A stretch of 64,000 nt of DNA from Photobacterium swingsii. Lineage in GTDB: Bacteria; Pseudomonadota; Gammaproteobacteria; Enterobacterales; Vibrionaceae. The DNA lies in the NCBI RefSeq assembly GCF_024346715.1, contig NZ_AP024853.1:496001-560000 (forward strand). Direction: 5' to 3'. Position 1 is the first letter of the stretch, and each line of letters begins with the position of its first letter. The translations under genes and the position numbers were made by a program. This document shows positions 50,933-59,702 of this stretch, in pieces. A model generated the notes under the pieces. It searched no databases. It worked only from the letters and a program-made list of their open reading frames with translations, and was not told where the DNA came from.

Positions 50933-52114
50933 CTAGCGTGACACTGTCACTAGTGCATTGGCAAGGTAATCAATTTTTTGCTCTTGCAAGCCCGCAATAT
51001 TGACGCGGCCATCAGCCACAGCATAAACAGCAAATTCATCACGTAAACGGCCAATTTGCTCTGGGGACAATCCAGTTACCGAGAACATACCTTTATGTTT
51101 TTCAATAAAATCAAATTCATTCGAGCCAGCAGCTTGAATCGCTTTCACCAAGCCAGTACGTAAATTTAATAAGCGCTGATTCATTGTTACTAACTCGGCT
51201 TTCCAAGCTTGTGTTAGTACTTCGTCTTGTAAAATTTTGGCAACAACAGCAGCACCATGATCAGGCGGCATAGTATAAGTTGAACGCGCTAGGTTCAAAA
51301 TTCGCCCTTTCGCTTTCTGTGCTTCTTTCAGTGAATCACTCACGATAATGGCTGCGCCTGTTCGTTCGCGGTACAGGCCAAAATTCTTAGAGCAAGATGT
51401 CGCAATGATCATTTCTTCAACGTTATCAGCAAGGAACTGTAAGCCCGCAGCATCTTTCTCAAGGCCGTCACCAAACCCTTGATAAGCAATATCAACAAAT
51501 GGCAAAAAGCCGTTCTTATTAGCCAGTTCGGTTATAGCTTGCCAATCTGAAAAAGTGATATCGGCACCCGTTGGGTTATGGCAACAACCATGCAATAGCA
51601 CAACGTCTTTCGGGCCTGCTTTCGCCAACTCAGCTAACATGGCTTGGCTATTTACTTGTTTTGTTGCCTTATCAAAGTAAGGATAAAACTTAACTTTTAA
51701 GCCTGCCGCTTCCATCACAGGTTTATGGTTAACGTAACTTGGGTTTGTTAACCAAACCGTGGTATCAGGCTGAGCAATGTGCATTAAATCAGCCAGCATT
51801 CGCAGTGCACCACTCGCACCTGGCGTTTGTACCGCAGCAGCTCGAGAATACGCTGATGTGCCTTTCAACAACAGATCCATCATGGATTGGTTAAATACTT
51901 CATCGCCCGCTAAACCAACATAGGCCTTAGTGGTTTGCTCGGCTAACAATAATTGCTGTGCTTTTTGAACAGCCTGCATGATAGGTGTCTCACCGGCAGT
52001 ATTGCGGTACACGCCAATACCTAAATCGACTTTATCTGCTCGCACATCTTCACGGTATGCTAATGAAAGCGACAAAATAGGATCTAATTGTGCAGGGCTA
52101 AGTTGTTTAAACAT
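50933..52114 (-). CDS. Aspartate/aromatic amino-acid aminotransferase (class I)
   Basis: 393 residues, class I PLP aminotransferase of the AspC/TyrB subgroup: N-terminal DPILSLSLAYREDVRADKVDLGIGVYRN, substrate loop GCCHNPTGADIT, PLP-Lys region TSCSKNFGLYRERTGAA and C-terminal KHKGMFSVTGLSPEQIGRLR. It transfers the amino group between aspartate or aromatic amino acids and 2-oxoglutarate in the cytoplasm. The specificity within the subgroup cannot be decided by eye. Monocistronic. Confidence 0.93.
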   Translation of the reverse strand: MFKQLSPAQLDPILSLSLAYREDVRADKVDLGIGVYRNTAGETPIMQAVQKAQQLLLAEQTTKAYVGLAGDEVFNQSMMDLLLKGTSAYSRAAAVQTPGASGALRMLADLMHIAQPDTTVWLTNPSYVNHKPVMEAAGLKVKFYPYFDKATKQVNSQAMLAELAKAGPKDVVLLHGCCHNPTGADITFSDWQAITELANKNGFLPFVDIAYQGFGDGLEKDAAGLQFLADNVEEMIIATSCSKNFGLYRERTGAAIIVSDSLKEAQKAKGRILNLARSTYTMPPDHGAAVVAKILQDEVLTQAWKAELVTMNQRLLNLRTGLVKAIQAAGSNEFDFIEKHKGMFSVTGLSPEQIGRLRDEFAVYAVADGRVNIAGLQEQKIDYLANALVTVSR

Positions 52115-52361
52115 TGCGTAAAAATTCCATTTCAGGCTAGTAATATGTTCAAAGTATCACACTCGTTAAAAATATCACGGTGTTATTCACTCTCAACAAC
52201 CACTATTTTGGCGCATAAAAGCGAGAAAGTGTGACATCTGAAGGTATTCTATTTGATCTTAGTTAATGAAAGCTCAACTTACAGTGGAAAGGTGCTACCA
52301 GCGTTCTACAGTAAGAGTAAGTAAAGAAATAAATGGAAATATGCACATTGAGGAGGCAGTC

Positions 52362-52676
52362 ATGAGAAACAATGCTGATGTTCGTACGCTGCTAAGTGTA
52401 TGCGAAAAAATAAAATCACAAGGTCAAATCATAGGTGAAAAAGGAAGCCAGTTAGACGGAATAACCTGTCAGGAGAGTTATGATGGTTATAGCATCACAC
52501 TTGCCGATGACAACGTCAGCTTGGACATTAATTTCCACAATACTTACCACTTCCATACTGCCAATGAAGATCCTGAAGGTGTGATTAACCAAACAACGAC
52601 AGATTTTCACAGCAACAATGAAACTCAAATCCAAGCTTTTATGAAAAAGCTGGTTATTTTGGATGAAACTTACTAA
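52362..52676 (+). CDS. Small DUF3081-like protein
   Basis: 104 residues. AGGAGG sits about 5 nt before the ATG at 52362, which sets the start; the frame continues upstream but without a start signal. The pattern ADVRTLLSVCEKIKSQGQIIGEKGSQLDGITCQESYDGYSITLADDNVSLDINFHNTYHF resembles the DUF3081 family of small Vibrionaceae proteins, with an extra C-terminal 30 residues (weak recognition). Soluble, function unknown. Confidence 0.65.
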   Translation: MRNNADVRTLLSVCEKIKSQGQIIGEKGSQLDGITCQESYDGYSITLADDNVSLDINFHNTYHFHTANEDPEGVINQTTTDFHSNNETQIQAFMKKLVILDETY

Positions 52677-52862
52677 TTCTACCCACATAATTTGTCAGCA
52701 TGTTTGTTCTAACATGCTGACTTTGTTGAAATAACCAACACCTCAGTGCACACATCAAAGCCAAATAACTCACTGAAAACACAAAGTGTTTAAAACCCCA
52801 ACAGTCACGTCGCTAGCCTATTTACAGACACCAGCTTCATCTATATTATTCACCGCACTTAC

Positions 52863-52953
52863 GGAGAGATGGCTGAGTGGTTGAAAGCACCGGTCTTGAA
52901 AACCGGCATACGTTTGTAGCGTATCTAGGGTTCAAATCCCTATCTCTCCGCCA
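52863..52953 (+). tRNA. tRNA-Ser (anticodon TGA)
   Basis: Acceptor stem GGAGAGA pairs with TCTCTCC, followed by G73 and an encoded CCA. D-arm GGCTGAGTGGTTGAAAGCACC, anticodon stem-loop CGGTCTTGAAAACCG with TGA, a long class-II variable arm (GCATACGTTTGTAGCGTATC) and T-arm TAGGGTTCAAATCCCTA. The long variable arm is diagnostic of tRNA-Ser. A terminator follows directly. Confidence 0.98.
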
Positions 52954-52962
52954 CATTTAAGA

Positions 52963-52990
52963 AAGGCGCTAATTTATTAGCGCCTTTTTT
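52963..52990 (+). terminator. Terminator of tRNA-Ser
   Basis: AAGGCGCTAA, loop TTTA, TTAGCGCCTT then TTTT; perfect 10-bp stem 9 bp after the tRNA. Confidence 0.92.
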
Positions 52991-53311
52991 GCGTTTGAGC
53001 TGACGTGAAAAGGATTTGTTCCAAATCCGCCGCCCCAAAGCACTCCACCCTATTAAAAAAACGCTGAAATTTCAGCATTTTTTCATCCGAACTTTGTGAT
53101 TAAAGATAAGCTGCAGAGCTTTATACGATTTTGCTAATAGTGTTGAAGTTATAGCACCATCCGATGATCTGGATGAATGGAATGGCGTAGAAAAACAAAC
53201 TTCCAATACAAGAAAAGGGAATGAGGAAAGGTTAGAAAGTTAAATAAGATTTCTAACCTCGCCACATTTATCGTAATGAAAAAGTATAAAAGGGGAGTAA
53301 ATTGAATTGCG
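52991..53311. other. Non-coding stretch between tRNA-Ser and rlmE with hairpins and a gene-like frame
   Basis: About 320 bp. It contains a hairpin GGATTTG/CAAATCC at about 53015-53031, a terminator at 53054-53083, a start-less open frame of 47 codons (53100-53243, ending ...EVIAPSDDLDEWNG then a polar tail) and an inverted repeat AGGTTAGAAA/TTTCTAACCT (53229-53259) after rlmE. The open frame could be the remnant of a lost gene's 3' end, but its length alone is not significant. Confidence 0.35.
53054..53083. terminator. Bidirectional terminator-like hairpin
   Basis: The perfect 14-bp palindrome GCTGAAATTTCAGC is flanked by AAAAAAAC on the left and ATTTTTTC on the right, so it can terminate in both directions. 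No complete gene ends right at it on either side, which supports loss of a gene here. Confidence 0.65.
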
Positions 53312-53932
53312 CTACCCTTTAAACCCTTTACCTACCACATATACTTCTCGAGAGCGTGGACGTGAAGCTGCAGGCTTACGAATAATTACTTTGCTAAAAG
53401 AGCTTCGGACATCTTTAACATACTCTTCATAGCCAACGCCTTGGAAAACCTTAGCACAAAAGTTACCACCCGGTTTTAAGACATTACGCGCCATATCCAG
53501 AGCCAACTCAACAAGATAAATGGAGCTATATTGGTCAGTCGTTTTTACGCCACTCAAGTTAGGTGCCATATCCGAGATAACCACATCAACCCCTTTGCCC
53601 TCTAGGGTTTCCAAAATACGCTCATACACAGCTTCATCAGTAAAGTCGCCCTGAATAAAGGTGACATCCATCAGGCTATCCATAGGCAATATATCAGAGG
53701 CGATCACCTTGCCATTATCCCCAACGATCGGAGCGACAATCTGCGACCAACCGCCTGGTGCAGAGCCAAGATCCATAGCGATATCTCCCGGCTTGATCAG
53801 CTGATCTTTTTCGTTAATTTCAATCAACTTATAGCTTGCTCGCGATCGATAACCATCGACTTGAGCTTTTTTTACATAAGGATCGTTAACGTGTTCATCG
53901 AGCCATTTTTTACTGGTTTTTGAACGTGCCAT
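53312..53932 (-). CDS. rlmE: RlmE/RrmJ-family 23S rRNA 2'-O-methyltransferase
   Basis: 206 residues from ATG 53932 ([20 protein letters not shown]); upstream codons of the open frame are not family-like. SAM-binding motif [13 protein letters not shown] and catalytic K-D-K-E residues in [33 protein letters not shown] and SREVYVV. RlmE methylates U2552 of 23S rRNA in the A loop. In E. coli and Vibrio the gene normally sits before ftsH; here it is alone, divergent from an RNA methyltransferase, and differs more from the E. coli/V. cholerae sequences as I recall them than an orthologue would. It may be a paralogue. Confidence 0.85.
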   Translation of the reverse strand: MARSKTSKKWLDEHVNDPYVKKAQVDGYRSRASYKLIEINEKDQLIKPGDIAMDLGSAPGGWSQIVAPIVGDNGKVIASDILPMDSLMDVTFIQGDFTDEAVYERILETLEGKGVDVVISDMAPNLSGVKTTDQYSSIYLVELALDMARNVLKPGGNFCAKVFQGVGYEEYVKDVRSSFSKVIIRKPAASRPRSREVYVVGKGFKG

Positions 53933-54075
53933 AGGTTGTTCGCCGTGCTGGTAAAATATAGGAGCGCTATTGTAATCATGTCCTGTTGTTTTGCAAATAT
54001 CTCCTGACTTCCAGTGGTGACATTTTGCTAAACAAAAGAGTACAATCCCTGCGAAAACTTGGTAAGGCACAATAT

Positions 54076-54096
54076 ATGAAACTGGACCATCTATGA
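54076..54096 (+). promoter_or_regulatory. Duplicated start region forming a 6-codon leader ORF
   Basis: ATGAAACTGGA occurs at 54076 and again at 54093, the real start of the methyltransferase. The first copy has the better ribosome binding site (AAGG, 8-9 nt upstream) and reads MKLDHL then TGA, its stop overlapping the second ATG (ATGA). This arrangement allows reinitiation at the true start. Confidence 0.5.
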
Positions 54097-54833
54097 AACT
54101 GGATAATGCAAAGAAGCTGCATCAAAAAAAATACCGTGAGCAGTTTGGCCACTATTTAGTCGAAGGGGAACACCTCATCCTCGAACTGGATAAAGCAGCA
54201 CTGGCTCAGCCCTATCTAAAAAACACCATTTTATATGTGACTGATGAGTATCAAGCATGGGCACAGCAGCTCAATCACTCTTACACGATCATTGAGATAA
54301 ATAAAAAACAGATGGCTGGACTGAGTGATACCAAAACACCACAAGGTATCATCGCCTGTGTTCCTTTACCCGCTCAGACAGAGAAAGCACCTCTACAAGA
54401 TGGTGAGCGTTGTATCTACTTACATGAAGTACAAGATCCTGGCAACCTAGGCACTATTTTGCGTAGCCTAGCGTGGTTTGGGCATTTTCGCTTGTTATTA
54501 AGTAACAACAGCGTCGATCCCTACAATCCAAAAGTCGTGCGCTCAAGCATGGGAGCTATTTTCCACTTGCCTATCGAGCAAGGCGTTGAGCTTACTGAGT
54601 TAAATCAGCGTTTTAAACGTTTTGCTTATCTTGATATGCAGGGTGATAAGGTTAATACACCCCAGTTTTCCGACTATGAATGTTACCTATTTGGTAACGA
54701 AGCCCGTGGCGTACCAAAACAAGCTTTAGCTGATTGTAACGCTCAGCCTTTTACTATCGCAGGTAGCGGCAAGATTGATTCATTAAACTTGGCTAGTGCT
54801 GTTAATATATGTGCTTATCAATTATCGATATAA
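54093..54833 (+). CDS. SpoU/TrmH-family RNA 2'-O-methyltransferase
   Basis: 246 residues. N-terminal substrate-binding domain ([22 protein letters not shown], typical of RlmB/YsgA-like proteins) and the C-terminal SPOUT knot with motif 1 [19 protein letters not shown] and [17 protein letters not shown], motif 2 [12 protein letters not shown], motif 3 [16 protein letters not shown]. It methylates a 2'-OH in rRNA or tRNA; the exact site is not predictable. Divergent from rlmE across 160 bp. Confidence 0.9.
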   Translation: MKLDNAKKLHQKKYREQFGHYLVEGEHLILELDKAALAQPYLKNTILYVTDEYQAWAQQLNHSYTIIEINKKQMAGLSDTKTPQGIIACVPLPAQTEKAPLQDGERCIYLHEVQDPGNLGTILRSLAWFGHFRLLLSNNSVDPYNPKVVRSSMGAIFHLPIEQGVELTELNQRFKRFAYLDMQGDKVNTPQFSDYECYLFGNEARGVPKQALADCNAQPFTIAGSGKIDSLNLASAVNICAYQLSI

Positions 54834-55006
54834 ATGCACTATTACAACTGCTCATAAATTGATTTCCCCTTATAGTAAAAAATATATTGAGCGACAGAGT
54901 TTACTTGTTTGAAGTTATTTCGCTTCTTCCAACATTCAGATCATAAGCCTCCGCAAAAGGGGCTAAGTGAATATTCCATCACACGTAGCACTCCGTCATA
55001 TAAATT

Positions 55007-55032
55007 AAGCCAGCATAACTTGCTGGCTTTTT
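55007..55032 (+). terminator. Terminator upstream of the sglT control region
   Basis: AAGCCAGCA, loop TAACT, TGCTGGCTT then TTT; perfect 9-bp stem. It probably ends read-through from the SpoU methyltransferase gene, 174 bp upstream, or an unseen short transcript. Confidence 0.8.
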
Positions 55033-55123
55033 CGTATATGTAGACAGTGACTTTAGATGATGCAAATAACACAAAAAGACCGATTGTAAAAACCGCCCTC
55101 CTCCCTCATTTATAACCACACCT

Positions 55124-55139
55124 GTGTAATCGCTTTCAC
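55124..55139. promoter_or_regulatory. GalR/GalS-type operator O1 (upstream)
   Basis: GTGTAATCGCTTTCAC fits the GalR/GalS consensus GTGKAANCGNTTNCAC at every defined position. Its centre (55131.5) lies 140 bp upstream of a second, near-consensus site (55266-55277) before the galactose symporter gene sglT. Confidence 0.75.
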
Positions 55140-55237
55140 AAGGAAGCATAATGAGAATATGACCCCAATGGGTTGTTTTGGCATCAAAGCCACAATAACC
55201 ACCCAAAAATATCGATTTACGTACCAATATTAACAGA

Positions 55238-55253
55238 TGTGACAGTTGTAACA
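55238..55253. promoter_or_regulatory. CRP-like site upstream of sglT
   Basis: TGTGACAGTTGTAACA matches TGTGA-N6-TCACA with one mismatch. If the TACAAT at 55275-55280 is the -10 box (start near 55287), the site centre is at about -41.5, the classic class-II CRP position. Confidence 0.55.
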
Positions 55254-55265
55254 ATTTCACCAAGG

Positions 55266-55277
55266 GTAAACGTTTAC
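55266..55277. promoter_or_regulatory. GalR/LacI-type operator O2 overlapping the sglT promoter
   Basis: GTAAACGTTTAC is a perfect 12-bp palindrome with the central CG of LacI/GalR operators; extended to 16 bp it matches the GalR consensus at 14 positions. It overlaps the proposed -10 box, so binding would block transcription of sglT. Confidence 0.65.
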
Positions 55278-55314
55278 AATCTTGCGCAGATAACAATACA
55301 ACAGGAACAAAATA

Positions 55315-56946
55315 ATGTTGAACATGGAAAATGGTCTGAGCTTTATCGACATAACAGTCTTTGCACTTTATGTCGCCATTATTATTGGTGTAGGCCTTTG
55401 GGTATCTCGTGATAAGAAAGGGGCACAAAAAAGTACTGAGGATTACTTCCTTGCTGGTAAATCTCTACCTTGGTGGGCAGTTGGTGCATCACTGATTGCT
55501 GCCAATATTTCTGCAGAACAGTTTATCGGGATGTCAGGTTCTGGCTACTCAATTGGCCTTGCCATCGCATCTTATGAATGGATGTCTGCCATTACGCTTA
55601 TTATTGTTGGTAAGTATTTTCTACCTATCTTTATCGACAAAGGGATATACACCATTCCTGAATTTGTCGAAAAGCGTTTTAATAAACAGTTAAAAACCAT
55701 TTTAGCGATCTTTTGGATTGCACTGTATATCTTCGTTAATTTAACGTCCGTTCTTTACCTTGGTGGCTTGGCGCTGGAAACCATTCTTGGTATTCCATTG
55801 ATGTACTCTATTATTGGCCTTGCTCTTTTTGCCCTTGTTTACTCTATCTACGGCGGTCTTTCTGCTGTCGTTTGGACCGATGTTATCCAAGTCTTCTTCT
55901 TAGTACTTGGCGGCTTCATGACAACCTTCATGGCTGTCAGTTACATCGGTGGTGATGAAGGTTGGTTTAGCGGCCTATTCAAAATGGCTGAAGCGGCACC
56001 TGCACACTTTGAAATGATCCTAGATCAAAGTAACCCGCAATACATGAACTTGCCAGGTATCGCTGTGCTTATCGGTGGCTTATGGGTGGCTAACTTATAT
56101 TACTGGGGCTTCAATCAGTACATCATCCAACGTACTTTGGCGGCTAAATCGATTGCCGAAGCACAAAAAGGGATTGTATTCGCTGCATTCCTTAAACTTA
56201 TTGTTCCTTTCCTTGTGGTGCTACCTGGTATTGCTGCTTACGTTATCACCAATGATCCTGAATTGATGGCAAACCTAGGTAGCATTGCACAAAACAACAT
56301 GCCTAGTGCCGCACACGCAGATAAAGCATATCCTTGGCTGACGCAGTTTCTTCCTGTCGGTATGAAAGGCATTGTGTTTGCAGCATTAGCCGCTGCGATT
56401 GTTTCCTCTTTAGCATCAATGCTTAACTCAACAGCGACCATCTTTACGATGGACATCTACAAAGAATACATTGCGCCTAACTCTGGCGATCACAAACTGG
56501 TTAACGTTGGTCGCATGGCAGCCATTGCAGCACTGATTATTGCGTGTCTAGTCGCACCTATGTTGGGCGGCATTGGCCAAGCATTCCAATACATTCAAGA
56601 ATATACAGGCCTAGTAAGCCCAGGTATCCTTGCGGTGTTCTTACTGGGTCTATTCTGGAAGAAAACCACCAGCAAAGGTGCCATTATCGGTGTGGTAAGC
56701 TCAATCCCATTCGCACTGTTCTTGAAAGTGATGCCACTATCAATGCCATTCATGGATCAAATGCTATACACATTACTGTTTACCCTTGTTGTGATTGCAT
56801 TCACCAGCTTAAGCACATCGGTTAACGATGACGATCCAAAAGGCATTTCTGTAACTGCATCTATGTTCGCAACTGACCGCAGCTTCAATCTAGCGGCTTA
56901 CGGCATCATGATAGCGTTAGCGGTACTGTACACCCTATTCTGGTAA
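55315..56946 (+). CDS. sglT: Sodium/galactose (glucose) symporter vSGLT
   Basis: 543 residues, the same length as V. parahaemolyticus vSGLT, and nearly identical to it from memory over long stretches. It belongs to the SSS family with 14 TM helices in a LeuT fold. Segments that hold the sugar and Na+ sites in the vSGLT structure are present: GASLIAANISAEQFIGMSG, ASYEWMSAITLI, NLYYWGFNQYIIQRTLAAKS and AAAIVSSLASMLNSTATIF. It couples Na+ entry to uptake of galactose or glucose across the inner membrane. AGGA lies 9 nt upstream of the ATG. Regulation by galactose repressor and CRP is suggested by the upstream sites. Confidence 0.96.
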   Translation: MLNMENGLSFIDITVFALYVAIIIGVGLWVSRDKKGAQKSTEDYFLAGKSLPWWAVGASLIAANISAEQFIGMSGSGYSIGLAIASYEWMSAITLIIVGKYFLPIFIDKGIYTIPEFVEKRFNKQLKTILAIFWIALYIFVNLTSVLYLGGLALETILGIPLMYSIIGLALFALVYSIYGGLSAVVWTDVIQVFFLVLGGFMTTFMAVSYIGGDEGWFSGLFKMAEAAPAHFEMILDQSNPQYMNLPGIAVLIGGLWVANLYYWGFNQYIIQRTLAAKSIAEAQKGIVFAAFLKLIVPFLVVLPGIAAYVITNDPELMANLGSIAQNNMPSAAHADKAYPWLTQFLPVGMKGIVFAALAAAIVSSLASMLNSTATIFTMDIYKEYIAPNSGDHKLVNVGRMAAIAALIIACLVAPMLGGIGQAFQYIQEYTGLVSPGILAVFLLGLFWKKTTSKGAIIGVVSSIPFALFLKVMPLSMPFMDQMLYTLLFTLVVIAFTSLSTSVNDDDPKGISVTASMFATDRSFNLAAYGIMIALAVLYTLFW

Positions 56947-57015
56947 TTTTACTTACCTCCTCCTATATCTTCAGCTCCAGCCATAATGGTTGGAGCTTTT
57001 TCATTTACGGACACT

Positions 57016-58875
57016 ATGATGGATTCAACATTACTGCCTAATATCGTAGCTTTCCTCAAAACGATAGAGCCTTTTGCCCCACTCCCTAACGAAGTGCTTG
57101 ATAAAATAGCCGCTAACACAGAAATCCAATTCCTCGGCAAAGGCGAATCACTCTCTGCAAGCAGTACCCGAAAACAAAACCTGTTTATTATCCGTTCAGG
57201 CGTGATTGAGCAACGGCTTCCTGATGGCAGTTTGCGTGCTCAGTTAGGCGAAAAAGATATTTTTGGCTTTAGCTTCGAACATGACAACTATCGAGCGAAT
57301 GCATTAGAAAACTGCCTGATCTATCGTTTCGATTACGCCTCGTTATTACACAACGTGACCGATTACCCCAAAGTCACTGAGCAATTAGCGTTAAGCGCTA
57401 ACCAACGATTGCAATCGACTGTGGACGTACAATGGTCTGAGAGAGAAAAAGGATTATTTTTCAAGCCAATTAAAGAAGTTATGAGCACTCATATTGTTCA
57501 AGCATCTCCCTCTATGACCATTCAGGACATTGCTCGCCTCATGCGTCATGAAACAGACAGTTCTTGCGCAGTTATCCTTGATGATAACAACGCAAACAAC
57601 ACCTTGATTGGGATGGTGACGGACAAAGACATGACAAAACGCGTTGTGGCTGATGCAGTAGATATCACCTTACCCATAACCCAGATTATGACTGAACAAC
57701 CTTGGACGATTGGTAATGATGACTTGGTGCTTTCAGCCGTCAGCCTCATGATGAAGCATAACGTCCAAAACGTGCCGGTGATAGATGCCAATAAACAGGT
57801 CGTTGGATTAATAACCCCACAGCTACTGGTGCAAAAGCATAGCGTACAAGCCGTTTTTTTAATTGAAAAGATTGGGTGCTGTCAATCATTAGAAGAACTG
57901 GCTAAATTGGCGATTGAGCGACAAGCAATCTTTGAGGCAATGGCTGAGGCTAACCTACCACCTCAGCTCATTGGTCAGGTACTGACAATGATTTATGATG
58001 CTTTTACTCATCGACTCATTCATTTAGCGGAAAAAGCGCTCGGTCCAACACCTTGTCGCTATGTTTGGCTTGCAGCGGGGTCACATGCACGTGGAGAAAT
58101 TCACCTCAATTCCGATCAAGATAACGCATTAGTACTCGACGATAATGCAACAGACAGCGATCGCGCCTATTTCAACCACTTCGCTATGTATGTTTGCAAA
58201 GGTCTCGCGGAATGTGGTTATACGCTTTGTACTGGCCGTTTCATGGCTGCAACACCCAAATGGTGCCAGCCACTCTATGTGTGGATGCAGTATTACCGTA
58301 AATGGGCAAATAACCCTGAATATGACATGTTGCTTAGCCTAACGGTCTTTTTAGAAATCCGCCCACTTGCGGGTGACGAAACGCTTTTTCAGACACTAGA
58401 TAAACAGCGGATTTCACAGGTTAAAGGCAATGTACGCTTAATGTCAGCATTAGTCAGAAACGCCCTTAAAACACGGCCCCCTCTTGGTATATTCAATAAC
58501 CTCGTACTTGAAAAAGAAGGGAAAAATGGCAGGCGCCTCGATATAAAGAAAGCCGCTATAGGTCACTTAGTCGATCTCGCGCGGATCTATGCACTTCACG
58601 ATGGTGGAGAAATGTTGTCCACCGAAGCCCGCTTACGTTTTGCTTTAGATAAACAGTCAATAAATGACAGTTCGTATCAAGATCTAATTGGTACCTATCA
58701 ATATGTGATGCAATTACGCTATAGCCACCACCTACGCTGCTTACGAAGTGGCAAGCCTTTATCTAATGCATTAAACCCAGATCATTTTGGTAGTTTTAGC
58801 CGCCAGCATTTAAAAGATGCTTTTAGAATCGTAAGTGGATTTCAGGACGCAATAAAAATGAAGTTTGGGGCCTAA
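57016..58875 (+). CDS. DUF294-type protein: cNMP-binding, CBS pair and nucleotidyltransferase-like domains
   Basis: 619 residues from ATG 57016 (an adjacent ATG at 57019 is possible). Domain order: cyclic-nucleotide-binding-like domain (1-140; KQNLFIIRSGVIEQRLPDGS), two CBS motifs (about 155-280; PSMTIQDIARLMRHETDSSCAVILDD and NVQNVPVIDANKQVVGLI), a DUF294 nucleotidyltransferase-like domain (LAAGSHARGEIHLNSDQDNALVLDD; GSxxR...DxD) and a C-terminal substrate-binding helical domain. GlnD-like adenylyl/uridylyl transfer is suspected but unproven. It follows the symporter gene by 69 bp and precedes an exonuclease, an arrangement more often seen after an acetate symporter (actP). Confidence 0.88.
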   Translation: MMDSTLLPNIVAFLKTIEPFAPLPNEVLDKIAANTEIQFLGKGESLSASSTRKQNLFIIRSGVIEQRLPDGSLRAQLGEKDIFGFSFEHDNYRANALENCLIYRFDYASLLHNVTDYPKVTEQLALSANQRLQSTVDVQWSEREKGLFFKPIKEVMSTHIVQASPSMTIQDIARLMRHETDSSCAVILDDNNANNTLIGMVTDKDMTKRVVADAVDITLPITQIMTEQPWTIGNDDLVLSAVSLMMKHNVQNVPVIDANKQVVGLITPQLLVQKHSVQAVFLIEKIGCCQSLEELAKLAIERQAIFEAMAEANLPPQLIGQVLTMIYDAFTHRLIHLAEKALGPTPCRYVWLAAGSHARGEIHLNSDQDNALVLDDNATDSDRAYFNHFAMYVCKGLAECGYTLCTGRFMAATPKWCQPLYVWMQYYRKWANNPEYDMLLSLTVFLEIRPLAGDETLFQTLDKQRISQVKGNVRLMSALVRNALKTRPPLGIFNNLVLEKEGKNGRRLDIKKAAIGHLVDLARIYALHDGGEMLSTEARLRFALDKQSINDSSYQDLIGTYQYVMQLRYSHHLRCLRSGKPLSNALNPDHFGSFSRQHLKDAFRIVSGFQDAIKMKFGA

Positions 58876-58879
58876 GAAT

Positions 58880-59590
58880 ATGTTCGCTTGGTTCAAGCCT
58901 TCACCATTAAAACAACTGGCTGCGCAGCAACGCCTGCTAACGTCACAGGTCCAATCTGAACCTTTGCTATCATTGGTCAATGCCCCACTTCCTGACAACC
59001 GCACGGACGCAAGATTGCTCGATATTATTGTGATAGATTTTGAAACCAATGGACTAGATCCAACGAAAAACACAGTATTGAGTATCGGCTGGGTAGAGAT
59101 AAAAAAAGGCATCATAGACCTAAGTACTGGCCACCATTATTTAGTCCGTAGTCAATCCCCCATTACGGCTCATTCGGCTACCATTCACCACCTATTACCC
59201 GAACAGCTAAACCAAGCAGGGTTAGAAGAAAACCTCGCTTTTTCACAGTTACTCAAAGCAATGGTTGGCAAAGTCGTGATCGCCCACGGTTGTGTGGTTG
59301 AAAAAGGATTCTTAGAACATCATATCCAAGCACATTATCAGTTACCATCACTCCCCGTACTTTGGCTAGACACACTTAAAATTGAACAATACTGCAACCA
59401 ACTTCGCGCAAGGAAACCAGACTGGCGCCTTGCTTCTATACGTAAGGCTTACCACCTTCCTGACTACCCTGCTCACCACGCCCTCATGGATGCTATTGCA
59501 ACGGCTGAACTTTATCTTGCCCAATTGCATGGCTTATTTGGGTCATCACCCGCTCAGCTAGAAGTGTTAATGAAAGCCTCACAGAACTAG
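58880..59590 (+). CDS. DnaQ-like 3'-5' exonuclease (DEDDh)
   Basis: 236 residues from ATG 58880, 4 bp after the DUF294 stop; a TTG at 58865 inside that gene is an alternative. Exo I DIIVIDFETNGLDP (D, E), Exo II VIAHGCVVEKGFLEHH (Glu in place of the usual Asp, which I recall for this subfamily), Exo III HHALMDAIATAELYLAQ (His, Asp). A basic N-terminus (WFKPSPLKQLAAQQRLL) is family-typical. It should degrade DNA or RNA 3' ends; the biological target is unknown. Its coupling to the DUF294 gene suggests joint function. Confidence 0.88.
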   Translation: MFAWFKPSPLKQLAAQQRLLTSQVQSEPLLSLVNAPLPDNRTDARLLDIIVIDFETNGLDPTKNTVLSIGWVEIKKGIIDLSTGHHYLVRSQSPITAHSATIHHLLPEQLNQAGLEENLAFSQLLKAMVGKVVIAHGCVVEKGFLEHHIQAHYQLPSLPVLWLDTLKIEQYCNQLRARKPDWRLASIRKAYHLPDYPAHHALMDAIATAELYLAQLHGLFGSSPAQLEVLMKASQN

Positions 59591-59702
59591 CTATATACCC
59601 ATCAGAATTATGACAAAAATGTCATGTTTCAGTCCCGCTTTAAGTCATCAACGAAGGAATAGAATGAACTCAAGTTAACCAAGAACCCGTAAAGGAAAAC
59701 AA

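Larger units (their letters stand above)
54834..55314. other. Long regulatory region upstream of sglT
   Basis: 481 bp. It holds a forward terminator (55007-55032) and, after it, the GalR- and CRP-type sites annotated below, spread over about 155 bp before the sglT start. A 149-codon reverse ORF (54979-55428) covers these sites and enters sglT; it was rejected. The first 170 bp show nothing I can name. Confidence 0.55.

Noticed and set aside
54979..55428. 149-codon reverse ORF upstream of sglT
   Set aside because: Covers the terminator and GalR/CRP sites and enters sglT; no start signal and a Cys/His-rich, unlike-protein composition.
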